This document shows positions 23,077 to 35,326 of a stretch of DNA of 64,000 nt, one piece after another. Both the position numbers and the translations under genes were made by a program. Numbering within the stretch: the stretch's first letter is position 1; each line of letters starts with the position of its first letter. Below the pieces are notes generated by a model, which searched no databases, was not told where the DNA came from, and was given only the letters and a program-made list of their open reading frames with translations. Origin of the DNA: Panaeolus papilionaceus (taxonomy: Eukaryota > Basidiomycota > Agaricomycetes > Agaricales); NCBI GenBank assembly GCA_015501605.1, contig JADNRZ010000023.1, positions 723,501-787,500 on the forward strand. The letters are read 5' to 3'.

Positions 23077-25463
23077 ATGGCTACTATTGTTCCATTACCA
23101 GGTCGTGGTGCTACTACAGCCCCCAGGTTCACCGCCGCTCGTGCTCATGAAATCCGTCAGTACTTCGCCGAGGTCGAGTTCATCTGCCAGCAAGCCAGCG
23201 TCACTACAGACCGTGACAAGATAGACGCCATCTGTCGCTATGCAGATTACTCCATCTCCGATCTCTGGCGTCCCTACCTTCGTTCTCAGCCATTCCAGCC
23301 AACTACCAAACGTTCAAGGACGCTGTGATTGAGCTCTATCTCGAAGCCAACACTGTGGACAACAAGTTCTCTGTCAACGATCTCACCCAGCTCATCTTCC
23401 AAACACGTCAATCTGGCATTCAGTCAGTTGCTGACATTGCCGAGTATCAACGCAACTTCACCCACATCGCCTCCTTCCTCATCTCGAAGAATCGTATGTC
23501 CGAGATTGAGTGCCAACGTCGCTTTGTTACAGGGTTTCAAGAGTCGCTCTGGACTCAGGTATCGATTCGCCTTCAGGTCACACATACAGCTCAGCACCCA
23601 GACATGCCCTTCACCACCAAGCAGGTTGTTGATGCAGCCAGCTTCGTCATTCGTGGTCACCAGCATTCGAATCCCTTCCTTCCTTCCATGTCAGTTCCAT
23701 TTGTTCCCTCATTTGCACCTCCTCAATCACAGTATCCTGTCGCCACTGTTCCCTCATCGTCGCTGGGCGCCAGCCCTGTGAAGACTGAGCAGGACAACTC
23801 ATACATCATGGCTCGCCTTGATGATATGCAGAAAGCGATCCAGGCTCTCGCTGACAGCTCTCGTCGTGGCCCACCTTCAAACGTCAGGCAAGGTTGCAAC
23901 TTCTGTGGTTGGGATCACTTCATTCGAGGCTGTGAACTCGTTACAGAGTATATCAGAGCAGGAAAGTGTATTCGAAACCAGTATGGCAGGATAGCACTTC
24001 CTTCAGGTGCCAACATCCCTGCTATTGGTCCCAGTCAACTCTTCAAGGATCGTATTGATGAATGGCATCGTCAGAACCCCAACCAGCTTGCCGTTCCTCA
24101 GCTTATGCACACCATCCTCACCAATCCCAATCGCTCTCAACCTCAGGTTCACGCTCCCTCGTTCACTTCATCCAGCTCCATTGTTTTATCTGCAGATGAC
24201 CAGATCGCTGTGCTTCAGGCAGAAATCTTTGCTCTAGAGTCTCGTGAGGCTCGAAACGCGCAGGTTTCTTCAGGTCCTCAACGCACTCGTGCTCAGGCTC
24301 GTCAGCAAGTGTCCCAACCGATTCAGAACGCTCCAGCACCATCCCAGCCAGCTCCTATCGCCTCACCAGCTTCTCAACCACCAGTTGCTTCCAGTAACGC
24401 TCCAGTACCTCGTCCAACGCCTGCTGTATCCATTTTACCCCCTACTAACGTTTCTGTAGCTCCAGAACACCCTTTCCGCAATGTTCCCGATCCTTACTCT
24501 CATTCCATTCCTGCTTCTTCTTCCAATCAGCCTGCTGTTGCTTCGAACGCTTCGAGCAATAAGAAGCCTGATTCGGGTTCATCTTATCGTAATCTTCCAC
24601 CTATCCACAATCCAGCTATCGCCTCTACTGTTTTCAATCGATCTCTCAACTCAGAAGTGACGCTTACCTGTCGAGAACTCTTATCATTATCACCAGAGGT
24701 TCGCTCTCAGTATCGGGACGCCACCACTACCAAGAGAGTCAGCAACAAGGACACCAACATCGTCGAGGTTATCAAGGAGGATCCCTACTTAGGACAGTCC
24801 ACTCCCAGCACTTCATTTTTGTCTCATTCGCCTGCCTGCCCTGTCGACGCTCTTCCCTTTGCTCTTGATCACGATTCTAGTCCACCAGCTCCACCAACAC
24901 CAGACAAACGGTACATTGCCACCGATATTTTCGAATCCTATGCCAACAACATGCTCCCTGGACAACAACCTGACTTCGATGAGATTGTGGTTGCCAAAGA
25001 GTCTCAGTCAATTCGCTCCCTCATGTGTACTGTCGGCAGCAAGATGAAGGTCAAATGTATCTTGGACCCAGGTAGCCAGATCGTAGCTATGTCGGAGGAC
25101 GTCTGGCTTCGTCTCAGGCTCACTCTCAACCCCACCATTCAGATCAACATGCGGTCAGCCAATGGAGACATCAATCGGACACTTGGTATCGCTCATAATG
25201 TCCCATTCCTCATAGGTGACATTGTCTTCTACTTCCAGTGCCATGTTATTCGCTCCCCTGCCTATGACATCCTTCTGGGACGCCCATTTGATGTTCTCGC
25301 AGCGACAACAGTTCAAAATTTCGCCAACGGAGGACAGACTATCACTGTTGTGGATCCCAATACCGATCGTATCATCACTTTACCAACAATTCCTCGCAAT
25401 CGTTGCTCCTGCTGTGCCAACCACAACTTTTATTCACAGGACTTATTGGAGGATTTTCATTAG
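23077..25463 (+). CDS. gag: Gypsy A gag-protease (one frameshift)
   Basis: Starts MATIVPLPGRGATTAPRF at 23077 and reads to about 23308, then continues in another frame from about 23302 (YQTFKDAVIELYLEANTV) to TAG 25461-25463. The shift is one base and may be a mutation. The capsid-like N-terminal part is followed by a zinc-knuckle-like CNFCGWDHFIRGC at about 23900 and a long Pro/Ser/Ala linker. A retropepsin domain follows at about 24980-25330, with catalytic LDPGSQIVAMSEDVW and the distal AYDILLGRPFDV motif. The element uses DPGS rather than DTG/DSG, and the catalytic Asp is retained. Pol begins in an overlapping frame at 25403, so expression probably needs frameshifting, or a mutation separates the ORFs. 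Confidence 0.85.
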
Positions 25464-26430
25464 AGGAGGAGTTTGGTCAAAGCACAGGTGTCGTAGATAT
25501 GGATTCGATGGCACTTTGCATAGAGTATGATCCTGTTTCTCGTACCCCTCGTATCGTAGCTTACAGACCAATGGACTCCTCCACTTCAACTGATCCCTTT
25601 TCTGATATTTCTCCTGGACTTTTTAATTCTGTTTTCGCTTCTGATCCCCTTCCTTCGTCGTCCAGTTCTGTTCCAAATTCATCATTTAATTCTACTTCAT
25701 TTCCTTCATCATCTGCTTCAAAGGACACCTCTTCAGTTTCGTCTTCTCATTCTGCTTCAAATTCTTGTAGTAGTGCTATGGACTCTGATCCCCCATCTCG
25801 TTTTCGTTCTTATTCTTGTGCCCGTTCTCGTTATCGTTTCAAATTTCGCTCCCGTTCTCCCACTAATTCATCTGTTTCCGTTTTCGCTAGCAAAAAGTAT
25901 AAGCCTGTGGGCGTTAAGGTAAAACTGGTCATCACACAGCTCTCAGAGAAATTTCGTATCATTCGGGACATCAAAGGCGATCCCCTTGCAACACTCCCTA
26001 CCCTGCCCCCAAATCCTCCTGATTTTCGCCCTACTGGTCGCTACACTCAGCAGCGAATGGAGTTTTTCGATCAAGTTCATTCAGCCGACAACTTTCTCTG
26101 GTCTGAAGAGAAGAAACTCATCCACTACGTCATGATGGCTCACCAGGACGCTTTTGCATGGAACGATTCAGAGCGCGGTCATTTTCGTGAAGACTTCTTC
26201 CCTCCCATCGAGATTCCTACAGTTCCTCACGTCCCCTGGGTCCTTCGTAACATCCCTATCCCTCCTGGCATCTACGATCAAGTCTGCGAAATTATTCAGA
26301 AGAAAATGGATGCTGGCGTGTTTCAGCATTCAAATTCTTCGTACCGATCTCGCTGGTTTTGTGTTGTTAAAAAGGATGGTAAATCTCTGCACATCGTTCA
26401 GTCTCTCGAGCCTCTCAATGCTGTCACCAT
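25403..26430 (+). pseudogene. pol: Gypsy A pol, linker and first part of reverse transcriptase
   Basis: Overlaps the end of gag-protease by 61 bases in a different frame. A Ser/Thr-rich linker is followed by the conserved pre-RT region (KYKPVGVKVKLV, GDPLATLP, HQDAFAWNDSERGHF, PPIEIPTVPH). The first RT blocks follow (GVFQHSNSSYRSRWFCVVKK, DGKSLHIVQSLEPLNAVTI). The frame is broken at 26430 by element X. The direct continuation (AHSGVPPFTDQL) is found on the opposite strand at 34302, beyond the inverted segment. Confidence 0.85.
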
Positions 26431-27076
26431 CAAGTACTTGTCAGTCCCCCCTGAGTACCATACGGACTCCCTAGGGACTCCCTAGGGACTCTCTGCCAAA
26501 AACACAGCATTGTCACCTAACACAACTGTGGACACTCTCAACTGCAACACCAGCATACAAGGACAGTGCAAACAAACAAAAAAACAAGGCAAAATTACCT
26601 TGTATTATGAGAAATTTGTAATATATGTGCTGGAGTCACTTGAGTCCCAAGGGACTCCCTACGGACTTTTTACATATATTACCTAAATTTGATGTTTTGA
26701 TAGGTTTCAGACAAATTCATATATACAGAGTCCCTAGGGAGTCCCTATGGACTCTGTGCAGACTCCCTAGGGACTCCCTGGGACTCCAGCAGTAATACAA
26801 GGTGATTATGGGAAATACTGTGAGTACAATTGTCCATATATTGTAATGACTAATTATTATCTACATCAGAGTCATCTGCATTTGCATTATCCAATTTGCC
26901 TGGAGTCCCTGTGGAGTCCCAATGGAGTCCATCAGAGTCCCTAGGGACTCTGCATATGGATTTGTCTGAAACCTATCAAAACATCAAAATTAGGTAATAT
27001 ATGTAAAAAGTCCGTAGGGAGTCCGGAGAGTCCCTAGGGAGTCCCTATGGTACTCCAGGGGAACTGAGAAGTTCAG
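26431..27076. mobile_element. X element, copy A
   Basis: 646-bp non-coding element with imperfect inverted ends (AGTACTTGTCAGTCCCCC against CTGAACTTCTCAGTTCCCC). It is packed with the self-complementary word GAGTCCCTAGGGACTC and variants. An inner inverted pair carries TAGGTTTCAGACAAAT near 26703 and its complement near 26965. The left flank is GTCACCAT (26423-26430) and the right flank TCGTAAAA (27077-27084). These do not match each other but match, inverted, the flanks of copy B. A duplication of 8 bp fits hAT-type integration. Confidence 0.85.
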
Positions 27077-29451
27077 TCGTAAAATGCAAGTTATAGTTAA
27101 TCTCTTCGATTTCAACCTTTGTATATCGGCCTGAAAACCGATGATGAGCTCCGAAGCCATATCCCTCCAATTCCGCATTTTCGGTAGTTTTATGATGCAT
27201 GGTTTATCCTACATTCCCCGACTGCACAGTAACTCCCTCATTCGGTTTATTTAGTTTATTTTTCATTCTATTTTTGATTCTATGAAACGCTTCGGTGCTT
27301 AGTTTCTTAAATCCTATCGTTTTCTTTTGTTTTCATTCGTATTTCCTTTTTAGTTTACCTTCGTAGCGCTTCTTCAACTCATGTATTTTATTTACTGTAC
27401 CTAATTTCCACCACCAGAATAGATCACTTTTCGCCCCAGTTCTTCGCCGTCGTCTCTCGTTGTCTTTGTATTTTGTATTTCGTCTCGTTTTCGTTCGTAT
27501 ATCGTCGTTCCGCGTGCATTCGGCACCACCCTTCCTCTCGTTTCCCACATTTCCCTTAGCACTCGCAGACTCTACGACCTTGCAACCTCGCGCTTACTCA
27601 CCCATCGTCACACTATCCTCATCCTCACATCACAAATCATATTATATTCATATCATTTTCATATCTAGACTTACCGTAACGCGCACATCACCGATAACCT
27701 TGCATATGCCCTTGTAGGACCCACCCCATCTACTCTCAGGTAGTATTGACAGTTTACCGGCTACACCTGATGAGGTTCGCAAGTTGCTTGCCGTGGCAGT
27801 CGTGCTCAAGAACAATGCCTATCCGGTGTTCATCTTGATCGACTCTCGTGATCTATTGAGAAAGCTCTGCTCTATCAGAAAGGCCACTCGAGTCTCGCTT
27901 AAATAGGGATTCGTGATCGGGCGTCTATCACACATACTACCTTGTTTGACCTTGGAGCGATTGCACCCCCTGTTTTCGTCATTTTTCCACCTTTCTCTCC
28001 CCTTTTCTCCTTACATCAACGTGCCGCTGCCTGATCAGCCTCGATTTGATTTTTTTTTATGAGTAACTTCTTGATGAGCCATGCACCTGCTTACCTCCTT
28101 TTTTGCGTTTTCGGACAGTTTCCCCAACCCATCATGCACGTGCCCACGCCATGGCCTCAGGATCATCCTCCAAAGCTCCAAGACCCAATCCAGTATCTTA
28201 TGCGCTTCATAGTATATCCCATTCTCTCTTTTATTCATTCGTTGTCATTTTAAATGTCCTTCCTGTTTTTAGATAGCTCATGTGATAGAACATATATAAA
28301 CTTTGCACCATCTCGTCTCAGTCGTCGCAGCGTCGCCAGTCGCATCTGGTTCAGTTTCAGTATATATAAGTCGTCTTCCGGCTGTCCTACGTAGCCATCA
28401 TCGTTGGTTATCGTACTCAGCCGCCGCCGCGTTGGTGTTCATCTCAGTCAGTTGCACGTTCTGTTTGTATCACTGCAAGCCACCCAGCGTCGCCGTCGTC
28501 GTCGACGGTTTTCCTCAGTTCTAGTCGTTCCCAGCTTCGTATACACGTATCTCAGCCCCACCTCATGATCTTGCAAACAAGCGCACTTGTCTTCACTTCA
28601 CTCACCTGGCACCATCACCATCACCCTCAGTGCTCCTCCATTTTTGTTCTTGTTTGGTTTCTATTCGACGCCCCATCGTTGCATGCTCATCAGCGCGCAA
28701 GATGTCTTTGACCAACAACCCCGTATCCCTCCCGTCTGCCTATTTATCCTTGTGTTTTTAACTCTTCAGCTTTCTATTTCATCGCTTTATCACTCTTTTC
28801 ATTTTCTTGGATATTCCCTTCACATCATTTTGATTTTGCATAGAATAATGCAAAAATTGTACACAGTTTACAGAGTATATGAAGTGTTCCCACCCAGCAT
28901 TTCTATAATTTGTGCTGATGTGCGCGTGAGGATATTTGGGTGAAAGGTGAGTGAGGGTGAAGGGATGACAAAGAGATGAGGTGGTTGGATGGAAAGGGAA
29001 GTGAAAGTGAGACACGTAGTCCTAGTCCGAGAAAACGAGTGTGAGGTGAAAGAGACAAAGACGGACGACGAAGATGACAAAAATAACGAAAATAAATGCT
29101 GAAGAAAATGCGCACGGGTACCAAACGACAACGAACGCGAAATACGAACGCGAAATATGAGATACGGGGGTGGCAAGAGGCTTGTATTCGTTGTAAACCA
29201 GGTAATATTTAAGATTTGGACTTAAAATACGCTCTTATTGTGAATAAACACCTTCTCTCTACATAAAAAGCCTTACATTGCCCGCTGGTCTGGGTCGTGG
29301 TTGGGTAGGAGCGACATTTATTGATATGAGAATGGCAGATAGGGGCGTGAGAGGGAGGTAAGTGAGGTTGCATGGGAGCCGACGGGGAACTGAAGAAGTT
29401 CGGGAGCTGAAGCGAAATGTCGAGTTAACCTGGCGTCTCTCGAACACCGTA
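27077..29451. mobile_element. Y element, major part (inverted with the gypsy A core)
   Basis: DNA element of about 2.65 kb in total. This part is now inverted, and the rest is at 34966-35245. Its terminal repeat (29340-29450, containing CTGGCGTCTCTCGAACACCG) recurs at 35136-35245. The flanking duplication is AGGGTATA (29452-29459), the complement of TATACCCT at 35246-35253. X copy 2 sits inside Y at TTTTACGA. No transposase was recognised. A short protein-like stretch at about 27760-28040 (DEVRKLLAVAVVLKNNAYP) is unassigned. Confidence 0.7.
28072..28692 (+). repeat. Diverged LTR-like sequence related to gypsy A
   Basis: Starts TGATGAGCCATGCACC and ends GCATGCTCATCA. Internal stretches parallel the gypsy A LTR (GTCGCAGCGTCGCCAGTCGCATCTGG, ACGTAGCCATCATCGTTGG, CAGCCGCCGCCGC) with clear divergence and indels. 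No target-site duplication was found, so it could be a solo LTR or a fragment carried by Y. Confidence 0.55.
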
Positions 29452-29459
29452 AGGGTATA

Positions 29460-30470
29460 CTACAAGCTTGTGCTGACCATCTCTGCTTCGTTTCCAAAGG
29501 CGATCGTGATCCAGAAAGAACTGCGCTGCAAAACCTATAAATGAGGCTCTTTCTTCATCAGGAACCGAGTCTGGAACGTTGAGCATGCGGTGCCATTCTG
29601 GTACGAGTAAAATTCGTTGGTCAAGGTGTTGAGCGCTAGGGGAACAAGGAACGATGGAGTATGGAGTCGTTTCACTGGTAGGAGCGGGATTTTGTGTTGA
29701 AGATGGGTTGGAGGGATCAAGAGACGATGGCTGAGGTATATTTTCGTGAATATAGACAGTAGCAGGTGGTTGTTCAATGATAGCAGTCGTTCTGGGGTTA
29801 AGAATATGCATGAAACCGTGAAGTTGGTTGATCCAATCGTCAAAGTCACTGCTCTCGTCATCTGGAATGTCGTCAGGTTGACCTGGACACCTAGAAAGAC
29901 CATTGGGACCGGTGTGTTTGTTGCCAGGTATGTGAACAAGTGTGAAGTGGAACATGAGGATGGAGATAGTCCAGCGGTTTATCGAAGCGGATGGGGAGAT
30001 GTCAGGGTTAGAGAGCATACCTTTAATGTATTTAGCGTCGACTTCAACGATAAGATTGTGCAAACCGATGAGATGAAGCTTGAGGGCTTTGAAAGCGCGA
30101 TAGAGGCTGTAAATTTCGAGTTTCACTTGAGAGAATCGGGATTCACGGTCCTTGAGAAGTAGGGAACCGAAACAAGAGAAATAACGAAGTTTGGGATTGG
30201 TAGAATCTTGCTGAGAGAGAATATAGCCAACAGCGGTTGCTGAAGTGTCGACTGAAAGGATAACAGGCGCACTGGAGCTGTAATCGATAGGGCAGAGAGC
30301 TGGAGACGAAAGGATAGCCGATTTGAGGTCTTCTTGAGCAAGGATTTGTTCAGGACTGAAGAAAAATGGTACATTCTTTCTTGTGAGGTAAACGAGAGGG
30401 CTGGCACGATGGGAATAGTTCCTAACAAACATCCTACACTGCTGAGTGAGTCCTAAAAACGCTCGAACCT
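29460..30470 (-). pseudogene. pol: Gypsy A pol, end of RT and RNase H
   Basis: On the minus strand because of the inversion. It begins LTEVRAFLGLTQQCRMFVRN and runs through the thumb/connection (VPFFFSPEQILAQEDLKSAI). RNase H follows with VDTSATAVGYILSQQ, SQVKLEIYSLYRAF, VEVDAKYIKGMLSNP and HIPGNKHTGPNGLSR, which carry the usual acidic and His positions. A linker toward integrase ends at VVYPYG, where Y is inserted. The upstream pol piece is at 33750-34302, separated by Z. Confidence 0.85.
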
Positions 30471-30477
30471 CTGTAAG

Positions 30478-33400
30478 GACTCATAGTTGCCAAAATTCTT
30501 AAGAATTACTGATCTGTTACCAGTAACCCTTCTAACCAGCTACTGGACGAATTCTTATGCATTCTTATAAGTAATCACTGGGATATTTCTTACTACAATT
30601 ATAATAGATATTCTTATATTGATTGCTTGAATGATTCTTATACATTATTATGATTATCTCTGCAATTATTATGGCGATTCTTATGACAATTCTTAGGCAT
30701 TATTATGCTTATCTACAAGATTCTTATAGCGATTCTTATAGTGATTCTTATGGTAATGCTTACAGCGATTCTTATGTGATATTTTTATAATCTACTGATA
30801 ATATTCTAATAGATCTGATTAATCAGGGTTCTTATCTTTATCTATATCTGTGCTATATATGGATCAATGCCATCAATATTTATTTTCCCCACCATTATTG
30901 TAGCATTTATTACACCGCTTTTCTGGCCATTTTATATGGACATATATATATCATTGGAAAGCTACAATTGCCTACTATTTGATTCTGAATTTTATTCAAT
31001 TTAATTCCTGCAGGGGAGCAGCCCATTTAGCTGCACTTTTTCCCATCAATTTAGCCCCTATTCATTTATGCTACCATTCCTGCTGCATTTGCACCGCTTT
31101 TTTGGCACTTTTCCTGGTGCACATATATACTATTAGAAAGCCCTAATTGTCTAGTTTAAGAATCTGCCCTTGTTTTTACAACAGCCCCACTAGGGGCTGC
31201 ACTATTTAGCTGCGCTTTTTTGGCATTTAATTAGCCCCTATTATGAATCAGCATTGTTCCTGCTCCATTTTGCACAGCTTTGGTGCAATTATATATGGAC
31301 ATATATATATCACCAGAAAGCTACAAATGCCTAGATTAAGAATCTGAAATCAGAACATAAATGTTGTGTCTAGGGAGGGAGCAATTGCATTTCGCATTTG
31401 GGGTATTAGAGCGTGGGAACACCCTTGATCACCTCTTCTCCTCCTTCCCCCACCGCTTTTCTGCCTCCATTTCTCCACATCCACTCCACCCCTCAGCCTA
31501 TAATTTGGCATACAGGTGTATATATACCATTGAATATTGGATGCAAACTTATAGTACACTGGCATCAATATATATGCATATATTTGCTATATACAGCTTG
31601 CCTGGATCATATTTCTCCAAAAGCGGACCCAAAGCATTGTATTTGACTCATTATAAGCTAACCAAGGCATCAGGCAATAATGATGATGTGTGTATACATG
31701 TTTCATACATCAGAACACAATATTCAGCCCTCCACCACATGGAAATCAGCTAAAATCATCATATCATTATGCCCTTTGTTTCTAAACCAATATCATTCGC
31801 ATTTCTTAACCAATCTTTGAGCTCAAGGGTTTTTTAAACCGCAGTGCTCAACACCTTTCAAATGTGTGCTTCATGATGAAAGTCCGATCTCTCCTCATGA
31901 AGATATAGCATGTTTTATATCCTGCATCAACCCCAGATGGTCAAGAGAAGGTTTTGAGACTCTTGTATGGTGGTACCACTGTCTGTGTGCATATATATAC
32001 CTGAAATGCGTTTAGAATTGACACATATTCAATTTAAAAAAAGTTTGAAGGAGATTGGTCAAGTGTAGCCAATAGACCGAAAGAAACAGTTAAGGAGAAT
32101 CCTAGTTGTTGTTAGTTCATTGTGCATTGACACTACATCAACCTGCATTCTAGCACCCATTTGTGTGTCCAGCCTTCCACACTCACTCAAATGTTCTCAA
32201 ACCTTTTGTGAACATCAATAATAGTGTATACCCTCGTCTCTATGAGGTCTGATTAAATTATTTCAATACAGATCTTGTACAAATGGCTTATCAGCTGAAA
32301 AACAGTCATTTTTGAGAAGGGCTCATAATTTGCTGCAAGTATCCTTGTTTTGTAGGTATTCCTGAGGCGATTTCAGAACATTTTTCGCCCTTCCAAAGCG
32401 GTCAGAAATGGTGGAGATATACCCAATATAGTATTTGGGGAACATGTGAGACAGTTTATGGCTGTTTCTATATGATCCACAACTGTGAACACATGGCACA
32501 TGGTACAGAACAATAGTGGTGATATTATAACATATTTAAATTGCTTCATCCCACTGAAAATGCAAGTTATAGGGGACTATTGGGTCCTCTTTTGGCAGAA
32601 ATAGAAGCAAAACAGGGTAAATGCAGAATAACTGCATTCCTAGCGGTCCCCTTGGGTTCCTGTCTTGCACACCATTTATAATACATATTTTACACATGCA
32701 TGCCAAATTATAGGCTGAGGGGTGGAGTGGATGTGGAGAAATGGAGGCAGAAAAGCGGTGGGGGAAGGAGGAGAAGAGGTGATCAAGGGTGTTCCCACGC
32801 TCTAATACCCCAAATGCGAAATGCAATTGCTCCCTCCCTAGACACAACATTTATGTTCTGATTTCAGATTCTTAATCTAGGCATTTGTAGCTTTCTGGTG
32901 ATATATATATGTCCATATATAATTGCACCAAAGCTGTGCAAAATGGAGCAGGAACAATGCTGATTCATAATAGGGGCTAATTAAATGCCAAAAAAGCGCA
33001 GCTAAATAGTGCAGCCCCTAGTGGGGCTGTTGTAAAAACAAGGGCAGATTCTTAAACTAGACAATTAGGGCTTTCTAATAGTATATATGTGCACCAGGAA
33101 AAGTGCCAAAAAAGCGGTGCAAATGCAGCAGGAATGGTAGCATAAATGAATAGGGGCTAAATTGATGGGAAAAAGTGCAGCTAAATGGGCTGCTCCCCTG
33201 CAGGAATTAAATTGAATAAAATTCAGAATCAAATAGTAGGCAATTGTAGCTTTCCAATGATATATATATGTCCATATAAAATGGCCAGAAAAGCGGTGTA
33301 ATAAATGCTACAATAATGGTGGGGAAAATAAATATTGATGGCATTGATAAGGGGTTTCCATATATAGCACAGATATAGATAAAGATAAGAACCCTGATTA

Positions 33401-33742
33401 ATCAGATCTATTAGAATATTATCAGTAGATTATAAAAATATCACATAAGAATCGCTGTAAGCATTACCATAAGAATCACTATAAGAATCGCTATAAGAAT
33501 CTTGTAGATAAGCATAATAATGCCTAAGAATTGTCATAAGAATCGCCATAATAATTGCAGAGATAATCATAATAATGTATAAGAATCATTCAAGCAATCA
33601 ATATAAGAATATCTATTATAATTGTAGTAAGAAATATCCCAGTGATTACTTATAAGAATGCATAAGAATTCGTCCAGTAGCTGGTTAGAAGGGTTACTGG
33701 TAACAGATCAGTAATTCTTAAGAATTTTGGCAGCTAGTAGTG
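30478..33742. mobile_element. Z element: 3.27-kb near-palindromic foldback transposon
   Basis: The arms 30478-31515 and about 32700-33742 are inverted copies that differ at few positions; about 1.2 kb of unique AT-rich centre separates them. The outer ends are GACTCATAGTTGCCAAAATTC and, inverted, CACTACTAGCTGCCAAAATTC. The flanks are perfect CTGTAAG duplications (30471-30477, 33743-33749), 7-8 bp long. The outer 400 bp of each arm reiterates ATTCTTAT. The repeated short ORF beginning MLCLGREQLHFAF lies in the arms and is not a credible gene. No transposase, so non-autonomous. Confidence 0.88.
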
Positions 33743-33749
33743 CTGTAAG

Positions 33750-34302
33750 CGTTTTACAAGGTCCCCAGTTGATGATTTTATCGACTTTAATGGGATCGGG
33801 GAGTCGTCCTTCTGGTGTACAATGCTGGCCAACAATGAGGATCTCAGGAGCGCAAAGAATTGACTTAAAACCGGAGAACGTGCCACCACAGTACTTCATA
33901 CACTGGAGAACTTGATTGACGTTCTGAAGGTGCTCCCAAACGAAGCGTTGAATGCCTGGATTAAGTGGAATGGTCTCAAATGAACCATTGGGAAGGGGAT
34001 AACAAGTCTCTGGACCTCGAATCGGGACGTTGTCGATGTAAGGAATTGTAATGTGAGGAATTTCGGGACAGAGAATGAAGGTAACATCATCATGGAAGAT
34101 AGGAATGGAATTGGTCCACCCCATAGGCAAGGTAGTGAGTCGCATAGCTCCAAATGGCGTCTGAAAGGTGGTAAGGTCGCGTGAGTTCTCGTGAAGGGCA
34201 TGTTCATCATATCCAAAGTAAAGATCCATCATGCCACCACAGGCACGACTGGCGAACTGCTCTGTGAGTTGATCAGTGAACGGAGGGACTCCTGAATGAG
34301 CA
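33750..34302 (-). pseudogene. pol: Gypsy A pol, central reverse transcriptase
   Basis: Minus-strand continuation of the RT broken at 26430: AHSGVPPFTDQLTEQFASRA, then MMDLYFGYDEHAL, TTFQTPFGAMRLTTLPMGWT, TIPYIDNVPIRGP and WGPCKTLT. The YxDD active-site motif reads YIDN. The second Asp codon is AAC after a C, as expected from CpG-to-CpA mutation, so this copy should lack RT activity. It ends at the Z insertion (duplicated CTTACAG in the coding sense) and resumes at 30470. Confidence 0.88.
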
Positions 34303-34310
34303 ATGGTGAC

Positions 34311-34965
34311 TGAACTTCTCAGTTCCCCTGGAGTACCATAGGGACTCCCTAGGGACTCTCCGGACTCCCTACGGACTTTTTACATATATTACCTAATTTT
34401 GATGTTTTGATAGGTTTCAGACAAATCCATATGCAGAGTCCCTAGGGACTCTGATGGACTCCATTGGGACTCCACAGGGACTCCAGGCAAATTGGATAAT
34501 GCAAATGCAGATGACTCTGATGTAGATAATAATTAGTCATTACAATATATGGACAATTGTACTCACAGTATTTCCCATAATCACCTTGTATTACTGCTGG
34601 AGTCCCAGGGAGTCCCTAGGGAGTCTGCACAGAGTCCATAGGGACTCCCTAGGGACTCTGTATATATGAATTTGTCTGAAACCTATCAAAACATCAAATT
34701 TAGGTAATATATGTAAAAAGTCCGTAGGGAGTCCCTTGGGACTCAAGTGACTCCAGCACATATATTACAAATTTCTCATAATACAAGGTAATTTTGCCTT
34801 GTTTTTTTGTTTGTTTGCACTGTCCTTGTATGCTGGTGTTGCAGTTGAGAGTGTCCACAGTTGTGTTAGGTGACAATGCTGTGTTTTTGGCAGAGAGTCC
34901 CTAGGGAGTCCCTAGGGAGTCTGTACGGAGTCCGTACGGTACTCAGGGGGGACTGACAAGTACTC
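34311..34965. mobile_element. X element, copy B (inverted relative to copy A)
   Basis: 655 bp, the reverse complement of copy A with scattered differences and the same GTCCCTAGGGAC words. The left flank ATGGTGAC (34303-34310) is the complement of copy A's left flank. The right flank TTTTACGA (34966-34973) is the complement of copy A's right flank. Confidence 0.85.
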
Positions 34966-35245
34966 TTTTACGAGGGTTTTAAAGTACACTTTCGGACTAA
35001 TTACCTATTGAGTAAACTTATATTTGATAATATATCTTGGCTTTCTCATTTTTGAAGCAATCAGCACCTTGTATTAGCTCCATTTACGGCTCCTAAGGTA
35101 CAAAGAGTCTTTTTCATGAAGGAGAGGGAGGAGAATAGGAGCGTGAGAGGGAAGAGAATGAGGTTGCATGGGAGCCAACGGGGAACCGAAGAAGTTCGGG
35201 AGCTGAAGCGAAATGTCGAGTTAACCTGGCGTCTCTCGAACACCG
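34966..35245. mobile_element. Y element, remaining part with right terminal repeat
   Basis: 280 bp in original orientation. The last 110 bp (35136-35245) match the terminal repeat at 29340-29450. It ends at TATACCCT 35246-35253, where gypsy A pol resumes. Confidence 0.7.
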
Positions 35246-35246
35246 T

Positions 35247-35326
35247 ATACCCTGACCAACGCCTTTTCATCCTCAAAGCCGCACACGACCATTTAGGACA
35301 CCACGGCTTCCACGCAACGTTTTCCC
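35247..35326 (+). pseudogene. pol: Gypsy A integrase zinc-binding start
   Basis: Short coding piece, YPDQRLFILKAAHDHLGHHG then FHATFS, holding the first His residues of the HHCC zinc finger. It is cut at 35326 by W (duplicated GTTTTCCC) and continues at 38868. Confidence 0.85.

Noticed and set aside
22398..23224. Ser/Pro/Leu-rich ORFs across the gypsy A LTR and leader
   Set aside because: They cross the LTR end and primer-binding site and overlap the true gag frame; the same ORF start recurs in the 3' LTR.
26440..27060. CRISPR-like array of GTCCCTAGGGAC repeats
   Set aside because: Spacing is irregular, the repeats are palindromic and vary, the block is a mobile element with target-site duplications, and the genome is eukaryotic.
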